Shown one piece after another: positions 1-7,143 of a stretch of 64,000 nucleotides of DNA. Under the pieces are notes generated by a model. The model had not been told where the DNA came from. It did no database searches and worked only from the letters and a program-made list of their open reading frames with translations. The DNA lies in NCBI GenBank assembly GCA_016793095.1, contig JAEUJQ010000056.1:1-64000 (forward strand). Direction: 5' to 3'. How positions within the stretch are numbered: the first letter of the stretch is position 1; every line of letters starts with the position of its first letter. The position numbers and the translations under genes were made by a program. This stretch comes from Myxococcaceae bacterium (GTDB taxonomy: Bacteria; Myxococcota; Myxococcia; Myxococcales; Myxococcaceae).

Positions 1-339
1 CGGCGCCCCGGTGTTGCCCATGCACGGCTGGTTGTCCTGACAGCCGCTGCCGCCCGACGTCCCGCCGCCCGTCGCGCCACCGCCCGTCGCGCCACCGCCT
101 GTGGAGCCGCCGCCCGACGTCCCTCCGCCCGTCGCACCACCGCCTGCGCCAGCAGCGCCGCCGCCCGTGCCCGCGCTACACGACGCGCGGCACATGCCGT
201 CAGGGCAACACTGCTGGCCCTCCCGGCACGCTTCACCGTCACCACACTTGAAGGCCGTCACCTTCGATGGGTCCACGCACACGCACGCGGGCAGCGCGAG
301 CAGGACGAGCAACAGACGAGACATCTGGGGAGCGGACAT
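1..339 (-). CDS. Cysteine- and glycine-rich lipoprotein, 3' end cut by window
   Basis: The first 113 codons of a secreted lipoprotein; the rest lies beyond base 1. The N-terminus has a short hydrophobic stretch ending in a lipobox (LALPAC, Cys at about residue 19), so it is probably lipid-anchored. A small cysteine-rich segment follows (CREGQQCCPDGMC), then a low-complexity Gly/Ala/Thr linker of GGGAT and GGGTS units, then cysteine-containing sequence again (CQDNQPC). The ATG at 339 is preferred over the in-frame ATG at 324 because GAGGAA lies about 9 bases upstream of it. Short Cys clusters joined by glycine linkers are common in myxobacterial surface lipoproteins. The function is unknown. 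Confidence 0.75.
   Translation of the reverse strand, partial: MSAPQMSRLLLVLLALPACVCVDPSKVTAFKCGDGEACREGQQCCPDGMCRASCSAGTGGGAAGAGGGATGGGTSGGGSTGGGATGGGATGGGTSGGSGCQDNQPCMGNTGAP
51..155. repeat. 15-bp tandem repeat with 60-bp higher-order unit, coding
   Basis: Two exact copies of a 15-base unit lie at 65-79 and 80-94. A larger imperfect unit recurs with a 60-base offset (51-85 and 111-145). On the minus strand it encodes the GGGAT/GGGTS linker of the truncated lipoprotein. All units are multiples of 3, so changes in copy number keep the frame. Confidence 0.8.
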
Positions 340-459
340 GAAGCAGCGTTCCTCGCCTTCGGCGCATGAGGCCTCGAGGAGTCTGGCACGAGATTCGGCT
401 GCCTCGCGCACCGCAATCAGCCGCAGGTGGGACAGGCGCGCGACTCAGAACACCTCGAC

Positions 460-1128
460 TCACCCCTCGAGGACCCTCCACAGGTACCAGCTCGCGACGG
501 TGCGGTATGGCGCCCACCGCACGGACTCGGCGAGCAAGGCCTTCGGCGCGATGAGGGCCGGCAGCTTCGCCAGGACCGAGTAGCCCTTGCGGACTCCGAG
601 GTCGTCGACGGGCATCACGTCGAGCCTGCCGAGGCGGAACATGAGCACCATCTCGACCGTCCAGCGGCCGATGCCGCGCACCGTCGTGAGCCGCTCGATG
701 ATCTCGTCGTCGCCCAGTCGATGAAGCTCGCGCGCCGCCGGCACGGTGCCGTCGAGCGTCTTCTTCGCGAGGTCCTTCACGGCCAGCGCCTTCGCGCGCG
801 ACAACCCGCAGGCCCGCAGCGCGGGCAGCCGCGTCGCGAGCACCTGCGCTGGCGTGGGAAAGCGCCCGGCGGCGAGCCGCTCCTTCACGCGCCCGAGGAT
901 GGTGGCCGCCGCCTTTCCCGAGAGCTGCTGGTGGGTGATCGAGGTCAGCAGCGCTTCGAACGGGCGGAAGTGCGTCGCTCGCTCGAGCCGACATGGCCCC
1001 GCATGGCGCACGATGCGGGCGAAGCGGCGGTCCGCCTTGACCAGCGCCCGCTCGGCGACCCGCAGGCGCTGCTCGAAGGTCTGAGCCGTCACCGCCACGA
1101 CTCTATGCGCATCCCTGACACCTGCCAC
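460..1128 (-). CDS. DNA-3-methyladenine glycosylase II, HhH-GPD family
   Basis: Base-excision repair glycosylase that removes alkylated purines. The AlkA/HhH-GPD core is visible: QQLSGKAA helix near residue 67, helix-hairpin-helix LTTVRGIGRWTVEM near 147-160, and the catalytic-aspartate region MPVDDLGVRKG near 172-182 (Asp175/176). At about 222 residues it is shorter than E. coli AlkA because it lacks the N-terminal beta domain, as many bacterial homologues do. GTG at 1128 gives the longest frame; GTG at 1092 (start VTAQTFEQ) is also plausible and would give 210 residues. It stands alone between the truncated lipoprotein and the divergent signalling operon. A family relative such as an OGG-like enzyme is less likely. 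Confidence 0.88.
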   Translation of the reverse strand: MAGVRDAHRVVAVTAQTFEQRLRVAERALVKADRRFARIVRHAGPCRLERATHFRPFEALLTSITHQQLSGKAAATILGRVKERLAAGRFPTPAQVLATRLPALRACGLSRAKALAVKDLAKKTLDGTVPAARELHRLGDDEIIERLTTVRGIGRWTVEMVLMFRLGRLDVMPVDDLGVRKGYSVLAKLPALIAPKALLAESVRWAPYRTVASWYLWRVLEG

Positions 1129-1185
1129 GACATCGAAGGCCGAAACTGACGCCCTCCCGAAGCCGCAGAGGTAAGGTGCCGGCGA

Positions 1186-1587
1186 ATGTCCGGTTCGGAG
1201 GCTCCCAGAGTTCCCGGGCGAATCCTCGTCATCGACGACGATCGCTCAGCGCGCATGTTGCTCGAGCGCGTGCTGACGCGCGCCGGCCACTCGGTGGTGC
1301 TGGTGGACACGGCAGAGGAGGGCCTCACCAGGCTGAAGGCCGAGCCGTTCGATCTGCTCGTCACCGACAAGAACCTGCCGGGCCTCGACGGGCTCGAGGT
1401 GCTCAAGCAGGCCCGAACGGTGCGGCCCTCGTTGCGCGCGCTGCTCATCACCGGGTTCCCCACCCCCGAGACCCAGACGGCTGCGCACGAGCTGGGGGTG
1501 CACGCCTACGTCACCAAGCCCTTCGGGGTGCACGACATCCTCGACACGTGCGAGGCCGCCATCCGCGCCTCGAGGGGAGCCGCGTGA
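1186..1587 (+). CDS. Stand-alone response regulator receiver 1
   Basis: A 133-residue protein that is only a CheY-like receiver. Acidic pocket residues lie in ILVIDDD (Asp17-19), the phospho-acceptor is Asp61 in TDKNLPG, the switch Thr is in LITGF, and the conserved Lys is in VTKPFG. There is no DNA-binding or enzymatic output domain. It is the first gene of a five-gene operon that ends in a histidine kinase at 5371, and its stop overlaps the GTG of the next receiver. It probably acts as a phosphorelay intermediate or through protein contacts. The function is inferred; the fold assignment is secure. Confidence 0.9.
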   Translation: MSGSEAPRVPGRILVIDDDRSARMLLERVLTRAGHSVVLVDTAEEGLTRLKAEPFDLLVTDKNLPGLDGLEVLKQARTVRPSLRALLITGFPTPETQTAAHELGVHAYVTKPFGVHDILDTCEAAIRASRGAA

Positions 1588-2033
1588 GGCCCCGCCGGTT
1601 GCTGGTGGTCGATGACGAGGCCGAGGTGTGTGCGCTCGTCGCGAAGGCCCTGACCCGGGCCGGCCACGAGGTGCTCACCGCGCAGTCAGGCGAAGCGGCG
1701 CTGGCGCTGCTCGACGTCGGCCCGGTGGACTGCCTCGTGGTGGACAAGATGTTGCCCGGCATGCACGGCGGCGAGGTGATGAGCGAGGCACGCCGGCGCT
1801 TCCCCAACCTGCCGGTGGTGCTCATCACCGGGCACCCTGAGCCGTTCTCCTTTGGCGACGAGCGGCCTGACGTCATCCTCGCGAAGCCCTTCAAGTCGCT
1901 CGCGGCCATCGAAGAAGCGGTGAGCCAGGCGCTCGCGTCCACCACCGATGACGGCTCGCCCGTCGAGACCCTCAAGGAGCGGCTGACCCAGGTCGTCGCC
2001 GAGATGACGCCGCTCAGGCGGAAGCGCGAGTGA
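1584..2033 (+). CDS. Stand-alone response regulator receiver 2
   Basis: A 149-residue receiver protein starting at the GTG that overlaps the previous stop (GTGA), with GAGGGG just upstream. The receiver is clear: acidic pair Asp10-Asp11, phospho-acceptor Asp54 in VDKMLPG, Thr in LITGHP and Lys in LAKPF. About 30 charged residues follow the receiver (to PLRRKRE) but no recognisable output domain. It shares the unusual D-K-x-L-P-G phosphorylation-site context with its neighbour, which suggests the two arose by duplication and may compete for one kinase. Its last base pair overlaps the GTG of the FecR-like gene, so translation is coupled. Confidence 0.88.
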   Translation: MRPRRLLVVDDEAEVCALVAKALTRAGHEVLTAQSGEAALALLDVGPVDCLVVDKMLPGMHGGEVMSEARRRFPNLPVVLITGHPEPFSFGDERPDVILAKPFKSLAAIEEAVSQALASTTDDGSPVETLKERLTQVVAEMTPLRRKRE

Positions 2034-3268
2034 CGTCGCACGCCCAGGCGGTGTCGCACGCCAACCCGCACCGGCTGCGCGACCTGCTCATCGCGCTCGC
2101 AGGGCTCGCGGTCGCCGTCGTCTCGTTGGGCGCGGCGCTCAGGCCGGCGCCGACGCGGGCCCGCTCATCGAACCCGGTGGTCGCCCATGTCGCGTTCGCC
2201 ACCGGGGCCCTGCAGCTCCGACCGGCCGAGACGCTCGGCTGGCAGACCGGCGCGCGGGGCGACGAGGTGCACGAGTCCGACGCCGTCTACGTGCCTCCGG
2301 GCAGCGAGGCGCGGGTGGAGTTCCTCGACGGCACGGTGCTCGAGCTCGATGAGCGGAGCCTCGTCGTCATCGAGCCCCAGCGCGGCACCGGGCGCGCCGT
2401 CACCCTGCGCCAGGGCGCCGTCGCTGGGCTCACCGGGCTGGCGCCCCTCACCCTCACGACGAGCGACGGCACCGCCACCCTGCCGCCGAGCACGGTCGCC
2501 CGCGTCGACGTCACGAAGGGCCAGCTGGACGTGGCGGTCGCGAAGGGCAAGGCCACGGTCGCAGCGAAGGGCCAGACGGCTGCCGTCGAAGCAGGTGGCC
2601 GCGCGCGGGTGATGGACGAGATGGTGCTGCTGCCCTCATGGCCCGTCACTCTGCGCGCGCCCGAAGCCCAGCACCGCCAGCTCTTCCGCGGTCGGCCGCC
2701 GGCCATCACCCTCGAGTGGCAGGGGACGCAGAAGGGCGCGCGGGTGCAGATCGCGAAGGACCGGTTGTTCGCCTTCGTCTCGCGTGACGTGGCGGTGGAG
2801 GGCGACCGCTTCGAGCTCGCGACGCCAGGGGCGGGGGTCACCTGGTGGCGGCTCGTCGACGCCCGCGGCGCTCCCGTCTCGGAGGCCCGGCGCTTCTCGC
2901 TGGTGGAAGACCTCGCGCCCGCGAATCGGCTGCCGCGGCCTGGCGAGGTGGTGCTCGCTCCGCCCGCGACCCGGGTGGAGTACGCGTGGACACCCCTGCC
3001 TGGCGTGAGCCGCTACCTGCTCGAGGTGAGCGCGTCGCAGGGCTTCGAGCCGGTGACGGTGAACGAGGTGGTGTCGGGCACGCAGGTGAAGCTCGAGTCG
3101 AGCCTGGCCGAGGGCAGCTGGTACTGGCGGGTGCGCGCCGCCGACGACGCGCTGGGCGAGGCGCTGCCGTCAGAGGCGACCCGGTTCCGCATCATCCACA
3201 AGGCGATCCCCGACGCCCCTGAGCTGCTCAACCCCGAGATCGAGGTGACGCCTTCCCGTGGGCCGTGA
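2030..3268 (+). CDS. FecR-domain envelope protein
   Basis: A 412-residue protein anchored by one N-terminal membrane helix (about residues 19-38, LLIALAGLAVAVV) with the rest presumably periplasmic. A FecR-like domain covers about 50-200 (GDEVHESDAVYVPPGSEARV, FLDGTVLELDERS). The C-terminal half has beta-sandwich segments resembling the repeats of the next gene (YLLEVSASQGF, WYWRVRAADD). The usual FecR partner, an ECF sigma factor, is absent; the operon partners are two receivers and a histidine kinase. Start GTG 2030 overlaps the preceding stop and the end overlaps the next start by 11 bases. A role in sensing or in scaffolding the envelope is inferred. Confidence 0.8.
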   Translation: MTSHAQAVSHANPHRLRDLLIALAGLAVAVVSLGAALRPAPTRARSSNPVVAHVAFATGALQLRPAETLGWQTGARGDEVHESDAVYVPPGSEARVEFLDGTVLELDERSLVVIEPQRGTGRAVTLRQGAVAGLTGLAPLTLTTSDGTATLPPSTVARVDVTKGQLDVAVAKGKATVAAKGQTAAVEAGGRARVMDEMVLLPSWPVTLRAPEAQHRQLFRGRPPAITLEWQGTQKGARVQIAKDRLFAFVSRDVAVEGDRFELATPGAGVTWWRLVDARGAPVSEARRFSLVEDLAPANRLPRPGEVVLAPPATRVEYAWTPLPGVSRYLLEVSASQGFEPVTVNEVVSGTQVKLESSLAEGSWYWRVRAADDALGEALPSEATRFRIIHKAIPDAPELLNPEIEVTPSRGP

Positions 3269-5369
3269 CGCACGCTGCCTGGTGGTGGGGCTCGTCCTCG
3301 CGTGGGCTCCGCTGGCCCTGGCGCAGTCGGCACGCCTCGTCCTGCGATGGAAGGACGTCGCGGGCGCGAAGGGCTATGAGCTGCAGATCGCGAAGGACCC
3401 GTCGTTCGTCGAGGTGGTGCTGCAGACGCGCGTGCCGACGCCGGCCTACAAGTGGGAACAGCTGCCCTCCGTCACGCACTGGTGGCGCGTACGCAGCTTC
3501 GACGCCGAGAGCCGCGCGAGCGAGTGGAGCCAGCCACGCACCGTCTCGCTGGAGTCCACCGTGCCGGTGCCGCGGTCCCCTGCGGACGACGCGCTGCTGC
3601 CGTGCGCGCAGGCCGTCGAGCTCGCCTTCGAGCCCTCGCCCCTCGTGAAGGAGTTCCTCGTCGAGGTGTCGCAGTCGAAGGACTTCGTGCCGGCCCGGCA
3701 GGTGAGCTCGCGCACGCCAAACGTGTCGCTCGGCGTCGTGTCGGCAGGTGTCTGGTACTGGCGGGCGAAGGCCATCGACATGCGCGATCGCACCGGCGAG
3801 TCCAGCCAGGCGCGGCGCTTCACCATTCGGCCGGCTGCTCCGAAGGCCAGGCCCGCGGCCGACGTCGTCCTCGGCGCGCCCAGCGTCACGCTCTCGTGGA
3901 GCGAGGTCGCCTGCGCCACCTCGTGGGTCCTCGAGGCCTCGTCGGACTCGAAGGACAAGGTGTCGCTCACCGCGCCCGGCCCCAGCCTCGTGTTCAAGCC
4001 CAACGCGGCTGGCGAGTACCGGTGGCGAGTGGCGGCGATCGACGAGCGCGGCACGCCCGGCGAGTGGAGCCAGGAGAGCGTCTTTCGCGTCAGGCTCGCG
4101 ACGCCGACTCCGCGCGGTGAGTCCTCGACGCCGCTCAAGCTCGACCTCGCCTGGAGCCCGGTGGTGGGCGCCTCGCAGTACCGGGTCGAGATCGCCGCCG
4201 AGCGCGACTTCAAGCAGCTCCTGACCTCTGGCGTGGTGACGGCGTCGCAGTTCCGCGCCACCGACGTGACGCCCGGCCAGGTGTTCTGGCGAGTTCAAGC
4301 GCGCGACGACAAGGGGCACAGCTCGGCCTTCACCGAGCCCCGCGCCGTGGACGTGGTGGCGCCCGAGCCGCTCGAGGCGGTGGTGCTGTCCGCCCCGGCC
4401 GCCGACGTGGTGGTGAAGCCGGGAGAGCCTGTCGAGCTCGTGTGGGGCGCGGTGGACAAGGCCGTCTTCTACGAGCTCGAGGTGGACGAGCGGGTGACGC
4501 AGGTCCCTTCCGCTCCGAAGACGCTCACCGAGCTCGCCGAAGGCGCCCACGTGGTGCGGGTCCGCGCGAAGGGTAACGCGAGCCGCGTGTCGCCGTGGAC
4601 CGAGCCACGGGAGATCTTCGTCGGCACGCCGCCGGTCTCGCGCGCGCTGGTGACGATCGAGCGCGCCGACGAGCTGCGCGTGGTGCTGAAGGACGGGAAG
4701 GGCCGCGTCGTGCGGGGCCTGTTGCCGAAGCTGGCGGTCGAGAAGGGCGCCGTGGGCCCGGTCGTCGAGAAGGACGGCGTCTACACCGCCGCGTGGACGC
4801 CTCCGGCCGACGGTGAAGACGTGCTGCGCATCGAGGAGCGTGACTTCGTCACCGAGCTCGAGCTGGCGCGCCCCTTGCCAGCCATGGTGTCCGTCGCCGC
4901 GCGCGCTGGAGGCCTCTTCAACTTCTCGTCGGTGGCGTCTCCGACGATCACGTTCGGCCTCACGTGGCGCCCGCCGGTGTTGAGCCGCCGCCTGGGCCTC
5001 GAGGCGCGCGCGGGCGTCTACGCGGCGTCTCGCAGCGTCGACTTCGGCGTCGAGCAGGTGCGCGCCCAGGCCTGGGTCTTTCCCTTCAGCGTGCTGGTCG
5101 GCTGGCACCAGCCCATCGGCGCGTACGTGCTCCACGGCGGCGTCGGCCCGGCGTTCCAGCTCGCCTTCCTCACGGTCGGCGGCGCGCGGGAGACGAGGGT
5201 GGTGGGCGACCTCGAGCTCGCGGTCGGGGTCGGGCGGAAGCTGGGGCCGGGCTTCCTCGAGGTCGAGGTCTCGGGGCTCTTCGGGGCGCTCGACGGCCAG
5301 CTCGCGAAGCTCGCGACCAGCGGCCTGGGGCTCAGGCTAGGGTACTCCTTCGAGCTGGGAGGGCGGTGA
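3258..5369 (+). CDS. Secreted fibronectin-like repeat protein with C-terminal barrel
   Basis: 703 residues starting at GTG 3258, inside the end of the FecR gene. A signal peptide (LVVGLVLAWAPLALAQ) is followed by about six repeats with the pattern ...Y-x-L-x-I/V-x3-x-D-x-x-F ... W-x-W-R-V-x-A/S-x-D..., for example YELQIAKDPSFVEV and YRVEIAAERDFKQL, which look like fibronectin-type III or Ig-like beta-sandwiches. The last 160 residues (from about MVSVAARAGGLF) read as alternating amphipathic strands and resemble an outer-membrane barrel. The gene sits between the FecR protein and the histidine kinase, so it may be an envelope component sensed or controlled by that system. No family name is certain. 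Confidence 0.75.
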   Translation: MGRDARCLVVGLVLAWAPLALAQSARLVLRWKDVAGAKGYELQIAKDPSFVEVVLQTRVPTPAYKWEQLPSVTHWWRVRSFDAESRASEWSQPRTVSLESTVPVPRSPADDALLPCAQAVELAFEPSPLVKEFLVEVSQSKDFVPARQVSSRTPNVSLGVVSAGVWYWRAKAIDMRDRTGESSQARRFTIRPAAPKARPAADVVLGAPSVTLSWSEVACATSWVLEASSDSKDKVSLTAPGPSLVFKPNAAGEYRWRVAAIDERGTPGEWSQESVFRVRLATPTPRGESSTPLKLDLAWSPVVGASQYRVEIAAERDFKQLLTSGVVTASQFRATDVTPGQVFWRVQARDDKGHSSAFTEPRAVDVVAPEPLEAVVLSAPAADVVVKPGEPVELVWGAVDKAVFYELEVDERVTQVPSAPKTLTELAEGAHVVRVRAKGNASRVSPWTEPREIFVGTPPVSRALVTIERADELRVVLKDGKGRVVRGLLPKLAVEKGAVGPVVEKDGVYTAAWTPPADGEDVLRIEERDFVTELELARPLPAMVSVAARAGGLFNFSSVASPTITFGLTWRPPVLSRRLGLEARAGVYAASRSVDFGVEQVRAQAWVFPFSVLVGWHQPIGAYVLHGGVGPAFQLAFLTVGGARETRVVGDLELAVGVGRKLGPGFLEVEVSGLFGALDGQLAKLATSGLGLRLGYSFELGGR

Positions 5370-5370
5370 G

Positions 5371-7143
5371 ATGACGCGGCTGTCGATTCGCGCGCAGGTG
5401 GTGTTGCTCGTCGGGCTCCTGCTGCTCGCGGCCATGGCCGTCTACCTCACGCTCGCGACCCGCATCGTCACCCGTGACAAGGAGGCCACCGTCTACGACG
5501 TCAACGCGCTCGTCGCCGGCGCGGTGGCGGACCAGGTCGAGACGACCGTCGACAGCTTCACCGACAAGCTGCGCTACTTCGGGCAGGAGTACGCCACCAC
5601 ACCCGGTGACGCCGAGCGGCGCGCGCGGTCGCTCTTCCAGGCCGACGACGAGGTGCTCTCGCTCGAGGTGGACGCCATCACCGAGGCCGGCGTGGAGCGG
5701 GCGTTCCTCTTCGTGGACTCCGAGCGCCTTGCCACCCTCAACATCGAGAAGGACGACATCCTGCTCGCCCGCAGGCAGACCCCGGTGCCCTTCGAGGTGG
5801 TGCGCCGCGCCGGGGTGCTGTTGCAGAACGCCAGCCTGCCGCCCGACCTCGCGCTGCTGCGGCTGTCCGTGGCGACGAGCGACGGGCGGGCCATCATCAC
5901 CGCCGAGCTGCGCCCCGAGCGGCTGCTGCGCACCGTCAACACCGGCAGCGTGACGCGCGTCTTCCTCGTCGATTCGCTCGGCCGGGTGCTGGCCCACCGC
6001 GACGCCGCCAGGGTGCTCGCCCACGAAGATCTCTCAGCCCTCGCACCGGTGAAGGCAGCGCTCGCAGGCAAGGCCGCGCGCGGCGCCGAGCAGTACGAGC
6101 AGGACGGCGAGCAGCGCCTCGCCAGCTACGCGCGGGTGGGCGCCGGTCTCGCAGCGGTGGTGGCCGAGGTGCCGGTGGCCGAGGTGTTCGGCGCCACGCG
6201 AGAGCTGTCGAGCCGTTCCCTGCTCTTCGCGTCGGGCGTGGTGGCGATCGCGCTGGTGCTGGCGGTCTTCCTCTCTCGTGCGCTCACGGCGCCGCTGCGC
6301 CGGCTCGGCGACACGATGGCCGTCATCTCGAAGGGCGAGTACGGCGTGACCGTGCCGGTCGAGGGCGCGCCAGAGATCCGCTCGGTGGGCACGGCGCTCA
6401 ACGAGATGAGCCGCGAGCTGATCCGCCGCAGCGACGATCTGCAGCGCGCGCACAACAACCTCGTGCAGTCCGAGAAGCTGTCGGCGGTGGGCGAGCTCGC
6501 GGCCTCGGTCGCGCACGAGGTGAAGAACCCGATGGTCGGCATCCTGGGGTTCGCCCAGCTCGGCAAAGAGTCCGACACCATGGACGAGGCGAAGGAGTAC
6601 TTCGGCCTCATCGAGTCCGACACGCAGCGCGCGAACAAGATCCTCCAGAACCTGCTCGAGTTCGCCCGCCCTCCCGAGATGGAGATGGAGCCGCTGGGCC
6701 TCAACGACGTGGTGCAGGGCGCGTTGCAGCTCTGCCGTCACCAGCTCCAGATGCAGGGCGTCAAGGTGGACACGTCGCTGGCCGAGGGCCTGGGCGGCAT
6801 CCAGGGCAACAACAACCAGCTGCGTCAGGTGCTCCTGAACCTGATGATGAACGCAGGCCAGGCGATGGCCGAGTCGGCGACGAAGCGGGTGACGGTCTCC
6901 ACCGCGCTCGACGGCGACTTCGTGAAGGTGCTGGTGCAGGACACCGGGCCGGGCATGAGCGCCGAGGTGATGCAGCACCTCTTCAAGCCCTTCTTCACCA
7001 CGAAACGACGCGGGCTCGGCACAGGGCTGGGCCTGTCGGTCTCGCGCAGCATCATCGAGGCGCATAAGGGAACGCTGACCGCCGAGTCCCAGGTGGGGCA
7101 GGGCGCCACCTTCATCGTGCGCCTGCCCGTGCGCACCAGCTGA
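5371..7143 (+). CDS. Membrane sensor histidine kinase
   Basis: 590 residues. TM1 about 10-30 (VVLLVGLLLLAAMAVYLTL), a periplasmic sensor of about 250 residues, TM2 about 286-306, a HAMP linker (residues about 307-360), a HisKA domain with phospho-acceptor His382 (ASVAHEVKNPMVG), and an HATPase domain with the N box (LLNLMMNAGQ), G1 (DTGPGMS, Asp524) and the G2 region (GLGTGLGLSVS). It lacks an attached receiver, so the two free receivers at 1186 and 1584 are the likely targets. Its ATG follows the preceding stop by one base. Its stop abuts the convergent NHL gene with no bases between, leaving no room for a terminator outside coding DNA. Confidence 0.93.
   Translation: MTRLSIRAQVVLLVGLLLLAAMAVYLTLATRIVTRDKEATVYDVNALVAGAVADQVETTVDSFTDKLRYFGQEYATTPGDAERRARSLFQADDEVLSLEVDAITEAGVERAFLFVDSERLATLNIEKDDILLARRQTPVPFEVVRRAGVLLQNASLPPDLALLRLSVATSDGRAIITAELRPERLLRTVNTGSVTRVFLVDSLGRVLAHRDAARVLAHEDLSALAPVKAALAGKAARGAEQYEQDGEQRLASYARVGAGLAAVVAEVPVAEVFGATRELSSRSLLFASGVVAIALVLAVFLSRALTAPLRRLGDTMAVISKGEYGVTVPVEGAPEIRSVGTALNEMSRELIRRSDDLQRAHNNLVQSEKLSAVGELAASVAHEVKNPMVGILGFAQLGKESDTMDEAKEYFGLIESDTQRANKILQNLLEFARPPEMEMEPLGLNDVVQGALQLCRHQLQMQGVKVDTSLAEGLGGIQGNNNQLRQVLLNLMMNAGQAMAESATKRVTVSTALDGDFVKVLVQDTGPGMSAEVMQHLFKPFFTTKRRGLGTGLGLSVSRSIIEAHKGTLTAESQVGQGATFIVRLPVRTS

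Noticed and set aside
51-155. Repeats as a possible CRISPR array
   Set aside because: Units are 15 bases without spacers and encode a glycine linker in frame.
2030-3268. FecR-like protein as a sigma regulator of an iron-uptake system
   Set aside because: No ECF sigma factor or TonB receptor nearby; the operon is two-component.
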